Shown here: positions 53,431-64,000 of the stretch, one piece after another | Position numbering within the stretch: position 1 is the first letter of the stretch | Layout: the number at the start of each line of letters is the position of its first letter | Assembly (NCBI RefSeq): GCF_032854445.1 | Contig: NC_088305.1 | Location: 21,614,955 to 21,678,954, forward strand | Reading direction: 5' to 3' | Length of the DNA stretch: 64,000 nt | Source: Liolophura sinensis | Lineage: Eukaryota; Mollusca; Polyplacophora; Chitonida; Chitonidae | The notes under the pieces: generated by a model | Database searches by the model: none | Told to the model about the DNA's origin: nothing | What the model saw: only the letters and a program-made list of their open reading frames with translations | Translations under genes and position numbers: made by a program

Positions 53431-53521
53431 TTTAAATTCAGGGAACTTTGAGGCATATCCATGTAAAATGTCTTTGTCAAAATGTCTTTGGAAAAATATA
53501 TATTTTCACAAACATTAGTAA

Positions 53522-53664
53522 TATTTATTTAATTGGAGTTTTACGCCGTGATCAAGAATATTTTACGTATACGACGGCAGCCAGCATTATGATGGGAGGA
53601 GACCGGGCAGAGCCCGAGAGAAACCCACGACCATCCGCACATGTTGGTAGACCTTCCCACAGGC
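53522..53664 (-). mobile_element. SINE-A, 5'-truncated
   Basis: Tail complement ATTTATTTAATTGGAGTTTT through TGGTAGACCTTCCCAC. Confidence 0.9.
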
Positions 53665-53899
53665 CCATTAGTGATAAAATAGTAAGTATCTTCATAGGAC
53701 GAAGAGAAGAAATTTGTTAATGAAGAGCTGGCCGAGTTCAGAGAAAGTTATCCATTTATAGATATTAATGTTTTCACACGTCATGCCTTAGTTCAAAAGA
53801 TACGCCACATACAAGTTTACTGAGGCAGTGTTGTGTTTGTTTAGGACTATTTAATACCACAAAAACAAATCGTTCCATGGCAATTCTTGTTTATTCATA

Positions 53900-54110
53900 C
53901 ACTCAAAAAAAATAATAATCTGTTAATTTTAACAAAAAGTCTGTTCTCTGAGTGAATCTGAAATATATTCTGTTATTATAGCATTATACTGTTTCATATT
54001 CAACATAATATCCTATTAGTCTAATAGAATCTTTGTGTTGAATTAATACAATCTAGCATGACTCAGATAACAGACTTTCTCTTAAATTTAACAGATTCAT
54101 TTTTTCAGTG
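53900..54110. mobile_element. MITE-C, 211 bp with about 50-bp TIRs
   Basis: Left end CACTCAAAAAAAATAATAAT, then CTGTTAATTTTAAC; the right end read backwards is CACTGAAAAAATGAATCTGT, then TAAATTTAAG. Flanked by TA, as in Tc1/mariner-type targets. No transposase inside. Confidence 0.8.
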
Positions 54111-54504
54111 TATACAAAATGTCTGTTTCGAGGGGTGCTAGTTTGTGTAGCTGCGCCATTTTTTAATCAACCGTCACTGCATATGGTGTTTACTAATGTT
54201 CCCAAAAAAATTTCCTTGGAAAAAAAAACGGCTGTATGTGTTTTTAGTTTATTGAGTTTTACTGCATAAATATTTAGCTGTCCATCACCACTCTTCGCTC
54301 ACTCACCTCAGGGAAAGGTTTTGGGTTGTGTGTGGTGGGGGGGGGGGGGAGGGGAGATTCCTGGTTAGGTCAAGATTTTAACTAAGATGAAGTACTTCCC
54401 AAGAAAACACATCTTCTTTCCCTAGCATCACATTTCTTGTTTGAGTAGTGTTGAACAGAAGCCGTGTATGCTTACTGATATTTTACACAAGTACGCTATA
54501 ATAA

Positions 54505-54770
54505 ATGACTTACAGCATAAAACCGAGGAGCAGCGACCACTATGGGATTATCACAATGGCAAATAGTTACAGGTAACCCTTGAAATACGGCCTATTATGA
54601 GTTTACCTCAGTTAGAGTTTGATTCTAAATGTTCATGTAAATGCTTAAATAGTGGCAAATTACACGCTCCTATCACCACTGCTGATGTAGAATTTGGTAA
54701 AAAAAAATCGCTTTGATGTTATTTAAGATTTAAATAAAACGTAACTGGTCTAGAATTACTCAAAGTTATG
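54505..54770 (+). repeat. Dispersed repeat D, copy 2
   Basis: GGAGCAGCGACCACTATGGG, GTTTACCTCAGTTAGAGTTT, ATAAAACGTAACTGGTCTAG. Confidence 0.75.
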
Positions 54771-54888
54771 TGTTGTCATCACGTGTAGCTTATAATGCAA
54801 AGATCGAGGAATATTCATCAAGGATCAAACTTTGCTACTTCAGCCCAACCATATGCTCTGGAAAACAAATAATAGTTCAGTATGGAAT

Positions 54889-54997
54889 ATTTATTTGATT
54901 TGACTGGTGTTTACGCCGTACTCATTAATATTTCACTATGGTGGGAGGAAACCGGGCAGAGACGGGGGAAAACCAACGACCATTCGCAGGTTGCTTC
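54889..54997 (-). mobile_element. SINE-A, fragment
   Basis: GTGTTTACGCCGTACTCATT and CTATGGTGGGAGGAAACCGG; a short piece near the middle is missing. Confidence 0.85.
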
Positions 54998-55352
54998 AGC
55001 ACAGAAGAAACTTTATTAAGATAGCACAGCTGGGGAACTAATCACAACAACTATCCTCCAGCAACTGTATGCGTTTCAAAAACAAATTTTAAAAAAATAT
55101 ATAGATATAGATATAAATTTATATAAATAATTAATTTAATTTATTATTATTCCGAATTTTCCTCCAGGTATTTGTTATGGTGGTAAAATATGTAGGTCTG
55201 TATAAGAAATAAAAGAGAAAGGCTAATTATCTTCATGCTTCATGCAATACGACGTCAGCGGTTACATTGACTGCATTCGTGTCGGGTTACATGAAGATTT
55301 ACATACCATATTTTAACCATTGACGAAAACCTATGTAAATTACCTGATTCTG

Positions 55353-55393
55353 ATTGGTCTGCACAAGCCAGGTTCAGCTTCTGAGTCTATAAA
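55353..55393 (+). promoter_or_regulatory. CCAAT/TATA-type promoter-like element
   Basis: An ATTGG (inverted CCAAT) at 55353-55357 stands about 31 bp upstream of a TATAAAG box at 55388. A pyrimidine-rich tract begins about 35-45 bp downstream, where transcription could start. It could serve the ZP gene 1.6 kb downstream or belong to a degraded retroelement leader. Sequence evidence only. Confidence 0.3.
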
Positions 55394-55500
55394 GCCTGCG
55401 TCGTGAACGAGATTCGCCAGTTCTTTTTTTCTTTCTTTTTAGTTTCTGCTCATCTTTAGTTTCTTACTCTCTCCTATCTTTTTCAGTTAATTTTTTTTTG

Positions 55501-55585
55501 TCGGATATATCAGAAATTCATTTACGTGTACTTAATTGTACATTTGTCGGATATATCAGAAATTCATTTACGTGTACTTAATTCG
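55501..55585. repeat. 46-bp tandem duplication
   Basis: TCGGATATATCAGAAATTCA and the following 20 bases occur at 55501 and 55547. Confidence 0.95.
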
Positions 55586-56252
55586 TTACCTCATTATTTA
55601 TTTCTTTAGTTTGATTTTTTTCTTTAATTTGATTTTTTTTCTTTGCTTTCATATTATTTCTTGGTTTAAATTTTCTTTTTGTTTCTCTATTGAATTAGTC
55701 GGGGAGGGCTTGTATACGTAAACTGATTGCGTACATCTGCAGTTGCATAGTTTAAGTCGGGGGGAAAGGATCCGCTTTCAGGTCATCTTGATCACCAAAC
55801 AGTCCAGATAACCTGTTGCTATATTCCCCGGTGAAACCACAACATCGACTGCCATGTTGGGAATTGCATTGTTAAGTCTGCTCATGGTAAAGTATCCAGA
55901 AACTTTCCCGATGTCAGTGCCAATCCATGTTGTCGGAAGTAAAAATTTGTACCGATAATGTGATTTGTTTTGCGCTTAATTATAGTCTCAAACGATGGCG
56001 TTAAGATTGCGATCCCCAATCAGTTTCTATATTAAGTAAATGGTAACGGCATTTTTTAACTTATTGAGGGCCATGATATAGTTATATTTTGAAATGTTCA
56101 CTTCAATGAGTTTATATAATTGTACCTAGTTTTATTGAAACTCACGATAAATTTAAATAGTTTGTATTCTATTGCAAGTGTTAGTTTTATAAGTGTCTTA
56201 TAATTTTGGCCAAAATTATTACTGCAAGTAACCGGCTTGGTTTTAATTTCAG

Positions 56253-56289
56253 GTTTCCTGGAGTTTTGCCGGTAATCCCATCGTCATTT
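56253..56289 (+). other. Possible upstream exon of the ZP gene
   Basis: A 37-bp segment is bounded by a good acceptor (TTTTAATTTCAG) and a GTAAGT donor. Its phase (0 in, one base out) fits the exon at 57003 and would read VSWSFAGNPIVI followed by LRPSCPLTM. The size and phase fit may be chance; no homology is recognised. Confidence 0.25.
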
Positions 56290-56583
56290 GTAAGTCTACT
56301 AAATTGTGCAAAATTAAAAGGCGATCCGATTTGCCTCTTCCAATTCCCTCCCCACGTTCCCGCCAACGCCCAGCCCTCCCCGCCCCAAATGAGATAAAAA
56401 ATCGGCGCCACAGCCGGTATGCGAGGATAGTTTGGTTAATATTAAACACCTTGGGGACCAGTATTGCCCGACACTATTTATGACCCGGGGGTTCGTCTGG
56501 CTATATATGGTAGGAAGGAGTGGTACACTCGGAGCTTATGGCCTGAAATTTCCCCCCGCATAATATTCGCATAATATCCTCAG

Positions 56584-56588
<5 letters not shown>

Positions 56589-56618
<30 letters not shown>
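56589..56618. repeat. (TA)n microsatellite
   Basis: About fourteen TA dinucleotides immediately before a 93-bp direct duplication. Confidence 0.95.
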
Positions 56619-56622
<4 letters not shown>

Positions 56623-56623
56623 G

Positions 56624-56815
56624 TTTTATGTGACATTCTTATCTAGTTTTAAAAGCTGTGTCCATTTGAATTAAGATATTTTGGATGTTTCCATTCCCCT
56701 GTCGAAACCTTTCCTGTTTTATGTGACATTCTTATCTGGTTTTAAAAGTTCTGTCCATTTGAATTAAGATATTTTGGATGATTCCATTCCCCTGTCGAAA
56801 CCTTTCCTGTTTTTA
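56624..56815. repeat. 93-bp direct tandem duplication
   Basis: Two nearly identical units start with TTTTATGTGACATTCTTATC at 56624 and 56717. Confidence 0.95.
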
Positions 56816-57002
56816 ACATGTTGTTGCTACGATATGACACTTCATCAGTGGTGAGATAAACAGTCATTCTCCACCTTTCTAAAGATGGTTAGCCCATGCA
56901 GTCGTGGCGAACATATTAAGATTGGAGATCCAGATACCAATAAAACGAGTACAGTAGTGTTTACGCTATATTTGTGAACTCTGCCCCTGCTATTATACCC
57001 AG

Positions 57003-60000
57003 TGAGGCCATCGTGTCCTCTGACGATGACTGGTGTCCCCATGTTGTCCCTGGTGTCGGACATCCCAGCCCGGGCCATGGCACACTGCATGAACGGGGAT
57101 TCCCCTTTGACTACCACGAACAATGTCCACTTCAGCCTGTCCGGAACGTTTGGGCCTCTCGCCTTCACAGAAGACTGTCTCTTTCACGTAAGCGTACATA
57201 ATATAACAAAAGACGTACCGTATAGAGAGTATAAATGTAGCAGCATCGGGAGTGTGATAATTGGCAAATGGTCACTTATAGCTACGGAAATGCAGCCCCA
57301 TGTCATTGTACCTCAGTCAGGGTTTTACTCTGTTCAAGTAACTGCTTAAGTAGCAGCAAATTAAGCGCCCACTTTCACCATGGGTTAAGAATTATTTAAA
57401 TGTGTTAATTGCCTGTTATTAGACCTTGTTGGTCTAGAATTGCTGAAAGCTGGACCACACCTCTGACATGCTAAGTCCACAGGAATTTTAACAGGAAGTC
57501 TTGGGGATTCTAGAATTCATTACAACATAATACTGTCATATTCAACATAATATTCTGTTAGTCTAATATAATCTTTATATTGAATGAATGGAATGTCTTA
57601 ATATTTAACAGAATAATCTGCTGCAATAACAGAATATATTCTAGCATCACTCAGGCAACACTTTTTCTGTTAAAATTAAGATTTAAAAAAAAAAATGCAA
57701 TAGGCCAATCATCCTCTTAACACATTCTCTGCAGTTTGTTGGAACGAGAAAACTTGATAATACCGAATTGTCCCTGAAGAGATTTGTGTGATTTGTAAAC
57801 TGAAATCATAGGCTGCATACATAGTGTATCTCCTAAATAATAAGTATTGAACATGCGACTACCATACTAAAAAGGATAATTTTCTCTGTACATTGAAACT
57901 GTTAGCAAAGAGAGGTGGCACAAAGGTCACAGGTTCGAATCCTACTTTTGCCGATTCGTTTGCTTTAGGCCAGGAAGTCTCACAAGAGCTGACTAAGGGA
58001 TGCATATGGTTTACTTTTGTCACTTGGTTATTCTCCTTTGATCGTAACAGTCCGCTTTCGTACGTGACAAAATCCTAACTCCTATTATAACTTCAACTAT
58101 TTCTTAAGCCTACATTTTTCATGCTGTGTGCTAATTTTTCAACAGAAAAACGGCACGACCAGCTACTTTGTGGATGTTGAAGTCAGCTGGGCGGAGAGAA
58201 GCCGGCAGAAAGTTGAACACCATCAAGTTCACACAGTGTCCTGCATGTACGACGATCACGGCTTTCATGTCCCCTCAAATGGGTCAAAAGATCACTGGTA
58301 AGTCTACGTGTCCAATCACTAAACGGCATCTTGACATTACGAATCTAGTGTTCATGAAGACACCTTGTTGATGTATAAATGCTTATATATAGCCCCAAAA
58401 TGCTCCTATTTTACAGCTGACACCGATCCTGAACGCCCTGTACCAACATGAGTGTAAAACTCACTGTAAAACTTACACTCGCGAGTGATGGTTATTGAGT
58501 GCGGTACACACTATAGTTTTTGCATGAGAAGCTGTAGTGTCTTACAAGTACACATTCTTTTCCCTGGGTACCTTTCACAGGTTCATTGCACCAAAAGTTC
58601 CCGTCCCCACAGAAGCCAAGTCTCGGGTCTCTGCTCCGCTCTCCCTGAGAATTCTGGACGAACGTGGGAGTGAAATCTTCTCCCGGATACCCGTGGGTAG
58701 ACGGATTAAACTGGTGGCCGAAGGAAGTACAGGTGAGGTTTTTTACTTGCTAATAGCTTGTTACCAGTTAAGCTTTTACATTACGTTAACTGAGGGTAAA
58801 CTGCCAAAGTCAGTTGAAAATCGATTGTCTTAAATTCACTTCTCAGCAGTTCCGAATAAAAAGTTTTTGTCCGGGTCATAATATATAATGTTTAAATATT
58901 TTTAGAATTTTGGATTCGCAGTTTTCTTTTTCTTTTTTTTTGTCTGGATGTAAGGGCGACAAATGTGTCGCTAAACCCCAGTCCTTCGGTCTACCCTATT
59001 TGTTTTACGCCGTTCTCATGAATATTTGGTTGGGTTTATGGGGCGATGAATCTACATGTATACGCAGTCAGGCAGGTACATGAAACACTATCCAGTCGAA
59101 AAGCCCCGGTGGAACCCATATTGCCAGCGATGTTCGCAGATTCAGTTCACTTGCGTGGTTCTATATTTCAGCTGTTAAAACAAATGTGTTCCGATTGTCT
59201 CAAACTTCCTGGAAACAATCGAATGCACACTTATTGCGTTGTATAGGTTTGTCCTCTAGGTAACACGCTAGCTGAGGAGATCAAAGTGCTGGTTAAAGAG
59301 CTGGCTCGATACGAAAAACGAGTTAGCATGTGACGTCACGAGCTGTGATTTGTCAGGTACCTGTTGAACAGAGGTGGTCAACGCGGTTCTCTCCGATTTC
59401 CTCCTCCCTTCGCCGAGATATAAGTGCAAACATTTTATACAGTTAAAAACCGATCAAAATTTGAGTTCATTGTGTAAATGAGAATCTCTTTGAACAGGCG
59501 GTGGTGCATAGTGCCTGTCACCTACATGGCATTGTGGTGGCCTCTTTTTAGTATTGACTCCAGTAGATGTATAAATGATGTGAAAGGCCTTGTCAAAAAT
59601 TTACCAGATGTACTGGTCTGCCCTGTGTCTGTATACTTTGGCTAGGTGTCCTCCATACGTGTTTGTACGGGATGTTGACAAGGAGACCATAGTGCTAACC
59701 GACCAAAATGTTGTCAAAGTGACGCATACATGCAGTCTAAAGAAGGCAGGCTGTATAGAATCTACAATCTTCACAATTTATTTCAGGCTCCCAGACGGCT
59801 TTTCACCCAGTCAGCTGCGAAGCGACAAATGGAGTTGCAAGCCAGAATCTCTTGGAGAACGGGCAAGTAGAACTTCAAATACATCACCAAATACGGCCGT
59901 TTGGTATGGCATAAGCATTTTACAACTTGATAAACATATACACAAATGCAATGATAAAAACTCGTGTAAATCAAGCGCCTGGTCGAGCAGGTAACAAGTT

Positions 60001-61662
60001 CGAACCTGGTCCTCGCTGGCTCGGGGGTGATTTGTCAAGAGATTACTCATATCTGGTGATGGTCTACTCTGAGGACGCCCGACTGATTTCCGCTTCCTGT
60101 AAACCCTAACTGCCTTAAACCCCAATCAAGTAAGGAAACGATCGAGCAATTGTAGAATTTAATGCATTCTCTTTTGCGGTGAAACGTTTTACCAAAACTG
60201 CTGCGGGAAGTTAAGCTATTAATGATGCAAGACCTATATATTTGGGATTTAAAAAAATAATTTAAAAACGCGAAGGATATTTTCTTCATCCAGAATGCGA
60301 ATTCACTTATCAAGGAGTGTTTATCAAATCGAGCGTTGTTCCTGATGGGGCATGCGCGTGGAAAAACTTGTCAGTTGGTGTAATGTATGGTTGACATTAT
60401 CAAATTCGTGTTTTCTGCATGTTATAGTTGTGGCGATGGTTCTGTGCTAGGAAAATCTGAAGGTTTCCACACGGTTGGTGGTAAAGTCGTAAGTCCGTAT
60501 TTTAAGGCCTTCAATCTGCCCGGGGGTGAGACGGTGACGTTTAACTGCAAATTTACGGCCTGCCACATAGCATGTGATGAGGTAAGCGACAATAGTGCCA
60601 ATAGGTCAAATGCAATATGGTCGGTTTGACCAGTTACTCAAGATATGAATAGATCATGCAAGTGGAATTCCTATGAACCCTTTTGTGATCGACCGGCAAG
60701 ACGCCATGGATAGCCCTGTTAAAAATGCTACGGTTTTAGAGAATCTTGAAGAAAACGCGCCTCCTTTCTGCAAGAACATTTTAGCATTTTCCAGACATTT
60801 AATTTGTTTTAATTTGATTATATATCCAGCTTGCATATCCAGCTTCCGGTGAAGTTAATGTGTAATTTGAGTAAGATGATACTGAATGGTTAACAGGAGT
60901 CCATTTACCACCCAGCAAATCCATAATGATAGTCTATTTAGAGACAGCCCGTAATCATACTAAGTTTACTAACATTTTGTTTTCAAGGATTCTTGTCATT
61001 CTAAATCTGGCCGCCGGAAAAGATCCTTGTTAGGTGAGTGGTAGTCAGGCCAGCTTCACGTTTCTCAGAATTCATTCTTAGCGTTCGCTATATAATGGGT
61101 GCGGTGATAGGCCTCTGGATATTTCAGTTGTGACGTCGCGTGTTCGAATCCAGCCATCGTTGACCAGGCTGGAAGCGCTAAGCTTCTTCCGGACTTCGTT
61201 TGGTTTCGTCCACTTATAAAGTCCGGTCTTAATAATGCGAATATAAATGTATATAGGCATGCCAGAATATTTAAAGTAAATCTAAATGGAAAAAATAAGT
61301 GTACTATAGTATACAAATGAAAGAAGGCCTACGCAGAGGCCCGTAGCTTTCGGTATCCTAGTTGATGGACTAAAATGGCTTCTTGTGGACAAAGTACTTT
61401 TGTAGGTACTGCCCAATTTTTTTACAATTTATATGTAAGATTGACATACTGTCAACATGGCATGAATTTTATACCCATTATTCATTAATTCATTTTACTC
61501 TCAATTCGAAATAAGTTGGTTTGTACATTTAAATTTTGACTAAAAGCAAACTTGAGCCATACATGTTATATTAATACCTTTTTATATTCCTCTGCAGACA
61601 TAATAACGGCGAGTTTCGTCAGCGTCACTTCCGGTCCCGTGTTCCTAAACCCGCTGAGGTAG
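57003..61662 (+). CDS. ZP-domain protein, 5' partial, with furin-type site
   Basis: Zona-pellucida-domain glycoprotein; such proteins polymerise into extracellular or egg-coat filaments after a furin cut. Seven phase-consistent exons: 57003-57187, 58146-58297, 58581-58732, 59787-59862, 60428-60581, 60988-61033, 61598-61662 (276 residues if it ends at the TAG 61660-61662). ZP-N features: CPLTMTG, a paired Cys in AHCMNGDSP, FTEDCLFH, SYFVDVEVSW and VSCMYDDHGF. ZP-C features: LSLRILDERGSEIFSRIPVG, FHPVSCEAT, LLENGCGDGS, FNLPGGETVTFNCKFTACHIAC. Sequons NGT and NGS are visible. The consensus cut site RRKR lies about 24 residues before the end. Intron 4 uses a GC donor. AG|GTAGAC at 61658-61659 could instead be a donor, so a membrane-anchor exon may lie further on. 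No signal-peptide exon was identified. The exact subfamily is not recognised. Confidence 0.82.
57215..57450 (+). repeat. Dispersed repeat D, copy 3, in ZP intron
   Basis: GATAATTGGCAAATGGTCAC, TGTACCTCAGTCAGGGTTTT, CTTGTTGGTCTAGAATTGCT. It starts about 30 bp after the donor of ZP exon 57003-57187. Confidence 0.7.
57528..57690. mobile_element. MITE-C, degraded copy in ZP intron
   Basis: Shares CATATTCAACATAATAT, TTAGTCTAATA and CTAGCAT(G/C)ACTCAG with 53900-54110; the left end is eroded. Confidence 0.7.
59261..59462 (+). mobile_element. SINE-C-like, in ZP intron
   Basis: GCTGGTTAAAGAGCTGGCTC, TTTGTCAGGTACCTG, GATATAAGTGCAAACATTTT and AAAACCGATCAAAAT follow the order of family C. Confidence 0.55.
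61081..61215 (+). mobile_element. tRNA-headed SINE remnant, in ZP intron
   Basis: GTGATAGGCCTCTGGATATT and a good B-box GTGTTCGAATCC. It lacks a tRNA acceptor stem, so it is not called as a tRNA gene. Confidence 0.45.
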
Positions 61663-62069
61663 ACCCCAGACAACGCCTCGCAAAGATCGAGAATATTTGC
61701 ATTTCATTTACCTTGTTTTCTTGTGTTTGAAATGGGTTAACTCATTGACATTATTTTTGTTACGCTTCTCTTAAGTTTGATTTTGAAATTTAATTTAAAC
61801 TCTTTTACAAAAAGAACTCAATATAACATAGAAACTTCACAGAAAGATTTCTGTTTCTTCAATATGGCGTATATATAGGTCAATACCAATAGTACATGTT
61901 ATTTTAGAAATATGCAGATTTGGAAACTGACGAATTTGAGGCGTTTTTAGGATCAGGCCTCTGCCAAAACAGAATGAGTTTAAAAAATTACACCTGAGGC
62001 AGTCCGGCAAGTAAAACGCGTTTTTTTAAAGTCCCAGCGGTTCACCCAGATCTCAATTCGGTTTCACTT

Positions 62070-62203
62070 GGGCCCAGTTTCACACAGATGTCGTACATGT
62101 ATGATATTCGCACAAACGTATTGGACAATGGTACGGTAATAATGATGTACAAAATATCGTACAACAAATGTACGATAAAAAAATTTTGTGTAAAGTGGCG
62201 CCT
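62070..62203. mobile_element. MITE-E copy 2, opposite orientation
   Basis: GGGCCCAGTTTCACACAGAT, CGTACAACAAATGTACGATA and TAAAGTGGCGCC match the reverse complement of 30883-31009. Confidence 0.75.
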
Positions 62204-63145
62204 AGGCATTATTTGTCTGCACAAATTATATTCACGCATAGGGTAAAGTGGAGGATAATATGGACCCCTTAAGCTTAAGGCTAGTTTTGTCCTCTATAAC
62301 CCGGATCAAGCTGAGTGGTATGTGTACGGAGGACAATGAAACTGAAAGTGGCTTTATGTACCGTCCTGAAAAGAAGTGTCCATATTCCCCACAGGCAATT
62401 GGGTAATATGAACTCCCTGTGTCCATATTACCCCCAAATGAAAAAGTACTGTAATAATTACTAAAAAGGAACTCCGTTTACTTCAGGAAATGTTAAATAA
62501 CAGAATAAGATTTAGTTCAGGTGATGCGCCGTGACCAGACAGTTTCCAAGAAGTGTGGACCTCCGTATGGGTTCAAGTGCTGACTTTGGGATGTGAAGAT
62601 CAAGGTTCAAATCGTGGTAAAGAATTAAACACACAGTATAATTCCTTAAACCACTGTAGAACTAAGTCCAGAGATACTTAATTTCTCCACTAGGATCAAG
62701 AAAACTGCATGTATGGAAATGTAAATTTACAAATGATTGAAATCATGGGGATAAGGCCAATGACAAGATAGGTAATATGGTGATACCTTGAATATGGTCA
62801 GCGTGGGTGGCCAGATCTCCCCAGGTGCATACTTTTTGTTCGGATGGCCATGACTAATACAACGGTCACCATTACTCTGCAGTTATGTCGGGTGATTGTT
62901 GCCTGTGCCATAACCTCATGCGGTATTAAGATAAAAGTACTTGTACCTTGAATGTCGCTAACATCATAAGAAAACGGGAAATTTCTTTTAAATGGGTATA
63001 TATATCCGCTTTCTTGGCAAATGAGCAGGTGTGGGTGCGTTGAAGGTTTCGTGTATAACTACATTACATCAACATAGATGCCAGCACGGACAAACGTTAG
63101 GCTGAAATATCCAGGGTGTTCATATTACGTAGGGTCCATATGACC

Positions 63146-63272
63146 ATAGGCGCTTGAAACCAGCCGTAAACCATATATATCTGCCATATACCAGCCACCT
63201 ACATATGTTATATCTAGGTGGCTGGTATATGGCATATATAAGGTTTACGGACTGGTTTCGAGCGACTGTGAT
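63146..63272. repeat. Long inverted repeat (about 56-bp arms)
   Basis: Arm 63146-63201 (ends CATATACCAGCCACCTA) pairs with 63215-63272 (starts TAGGTGGCTGGTATATG); loop about 13 bp. The inner 17 bp pair perfectly; outer pairing continues through AAACCAG and GTAAACC with few mismatches. Confidence 0.9.
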
Positions 63273-64000
63273 ATAAGCCTACCTCACCTACATGGACGTG
63301 ATAATGCCTAGAATAAAGGAATTTAGGTAGTTGGGCTTCGGCGTATGAATAGATTTGACCGCTCATGTGACCATATGGTTGGCGAGTCCGCCTAGTTGGC
63401 GGGAGACCTGGGATAAGCTGGCATCAAACTTAAAGAGGTGGGTGAGGTGGGTTGGGTGGGGTAGGGGGGGGGGGGGGACGAAGTTTCTACAATTACTAGA
63501 TTCGTGGAATATTAAGGAAACCAATATGATCTTGCGTCAGTGAAACTTATAATCTTACTTGTAAGGATAATCCGTCAAGCAACAGTTTGGACTTGTGCAT
63601 GGAATGGACACGTTTGGATGAATTGAGAATAGGGCACGGGGACTACCTCCCAGTTTTTGGGTTCAGTTCTTTAATTGACTTTAAACAGCTTAGTCTATTT
63701 TATTTCAGTTCGAAGGTTATTTCTATACTTTAGGGTGTTGCCGATAACCAATCCCTAATTCTTGGTTTAAATAGGTTTTCGCCACGTTATGGCTGAAATA
63801 TTGCCGTGTAAGCCATAATTCATACATATATACATATAATTCAACAATTACTGAACGTCCAACCCGTCTTCTAGAACGGTCAAACCATGGATGTCTACCA
63901 GGGTCCGACCAAGATTCTCGATAACCCGGGAAACGAATGACCTCTTACCGGTAGATACATTTAACACGGAAAAGATCAATCCTATAACCCAAGACCACTT

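Larger units (their letters stand above)
50600..55350. other. Intergenic, repeat remnants
   Basis: Between NDUFS1 and the ZP gene. Apart from the SINE, MITE-C and repeat D copies listed and a weak SINE-C-like block at 50815-50900, nothing coding was recognised. Confidence 0.65.
61663..64000. other. Downstream of the ZP reading frame
   Basis: MITE-E copy 2, a tract with repeated TCCATATTACC motifs (62250-62440), the hairpin 63146-63272 and a poly-G run. No membrane-spanning exon was recognised, but a short one could be missed. Confidence 0.55.

Noticed and set aside
56845..57168. Minus-strand 107-codon frame
   Set aside because: Antisense of the first ZP exon; no recognisable domain.
57188..57349. 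Extension of ZP exon 57003-57187 past its GTAAGC donor
   Set aside because: The extra sequence is dispersed repeat D, and the next exon joins in phase at 58146.
59590..59994. 134-codon frame overlapping ZP exon four
   Set aside because: It reads the exon in the wrong frame and loses FHPVSCEAT and LLENGCGDG; the spliced frame fits the ZP domain.

Overview
This window is eukaryotic nuclear DNA from an animal. It is most likely a mollusc or another lophotrochozoan: the genes are intron-rich and metazoan, and the DNA between exons is full of tRNA-headed SINEs ending in AATCAAATAAAT or CACTCACTCACT tails, of a kind I associate with mollusc genomes. No species call is possible from sequence alone.

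Four protein-coding genes can be read with consistent splice phases. (1) 142-10239, plus strand: the C-terminal 430 residues of ZMYND11 (BS69), from part of the bromodomain through the PWWP and coiled coil to the terminal MYND zinc finger; the 5' exons lie before the window. (2) 21333-26810, minus strand: a complete six-exon EEF1B2 (translation elongation factor 1-beta, 226 residues). (3) 30331-49395, plus strand: NDUFS1, the 75-kDa iron-sulfur subunit of respiratory complex I, in 18 recognised exons; only the short presequence exon is unresolved. (4) 57003-61662, plus strand: a zona pellucida (ZP) domain protein with a furin-type RRKR site; its N-terminus and possibly its extreme C-terminus are not resolved.

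EEF1B2 and NDUFS1 are divergent neighbours, the same head-to-head order as in human 2q33. They probably flank a shared promoter near 26.8-27.5 kb. Their products work in translation elongation and in mitochondrial NADH oxidation; ZMYND11 is a chromatin reader of H3.3K36me3, and the ZP protein is extracellular or membrane-bound. Nothing suggests a common pathway beyond the shared promoter of the pair.

The rest is repeat-rich. Tandem arrays sit inside introns: 21 bp, 110 bp and 47 bp, plus 27, 56, 19 and about 148 bp arrays in NDUFS1. At least four SINE families and several short palindromic (MITE-like) families are present, often nested in each other. The most interesting structures are a 110-bp array that has copied an exon end plus its 5' splice site 23 extra times in ZMYND11, minisatellites that grew inside SINEs, a GC-AG intron in the ZP gene, and a long hairpin at 63.2 kb. 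No prokaryotic features, CRISPR array, rRNA or convincing functional tRNA gene was seen.
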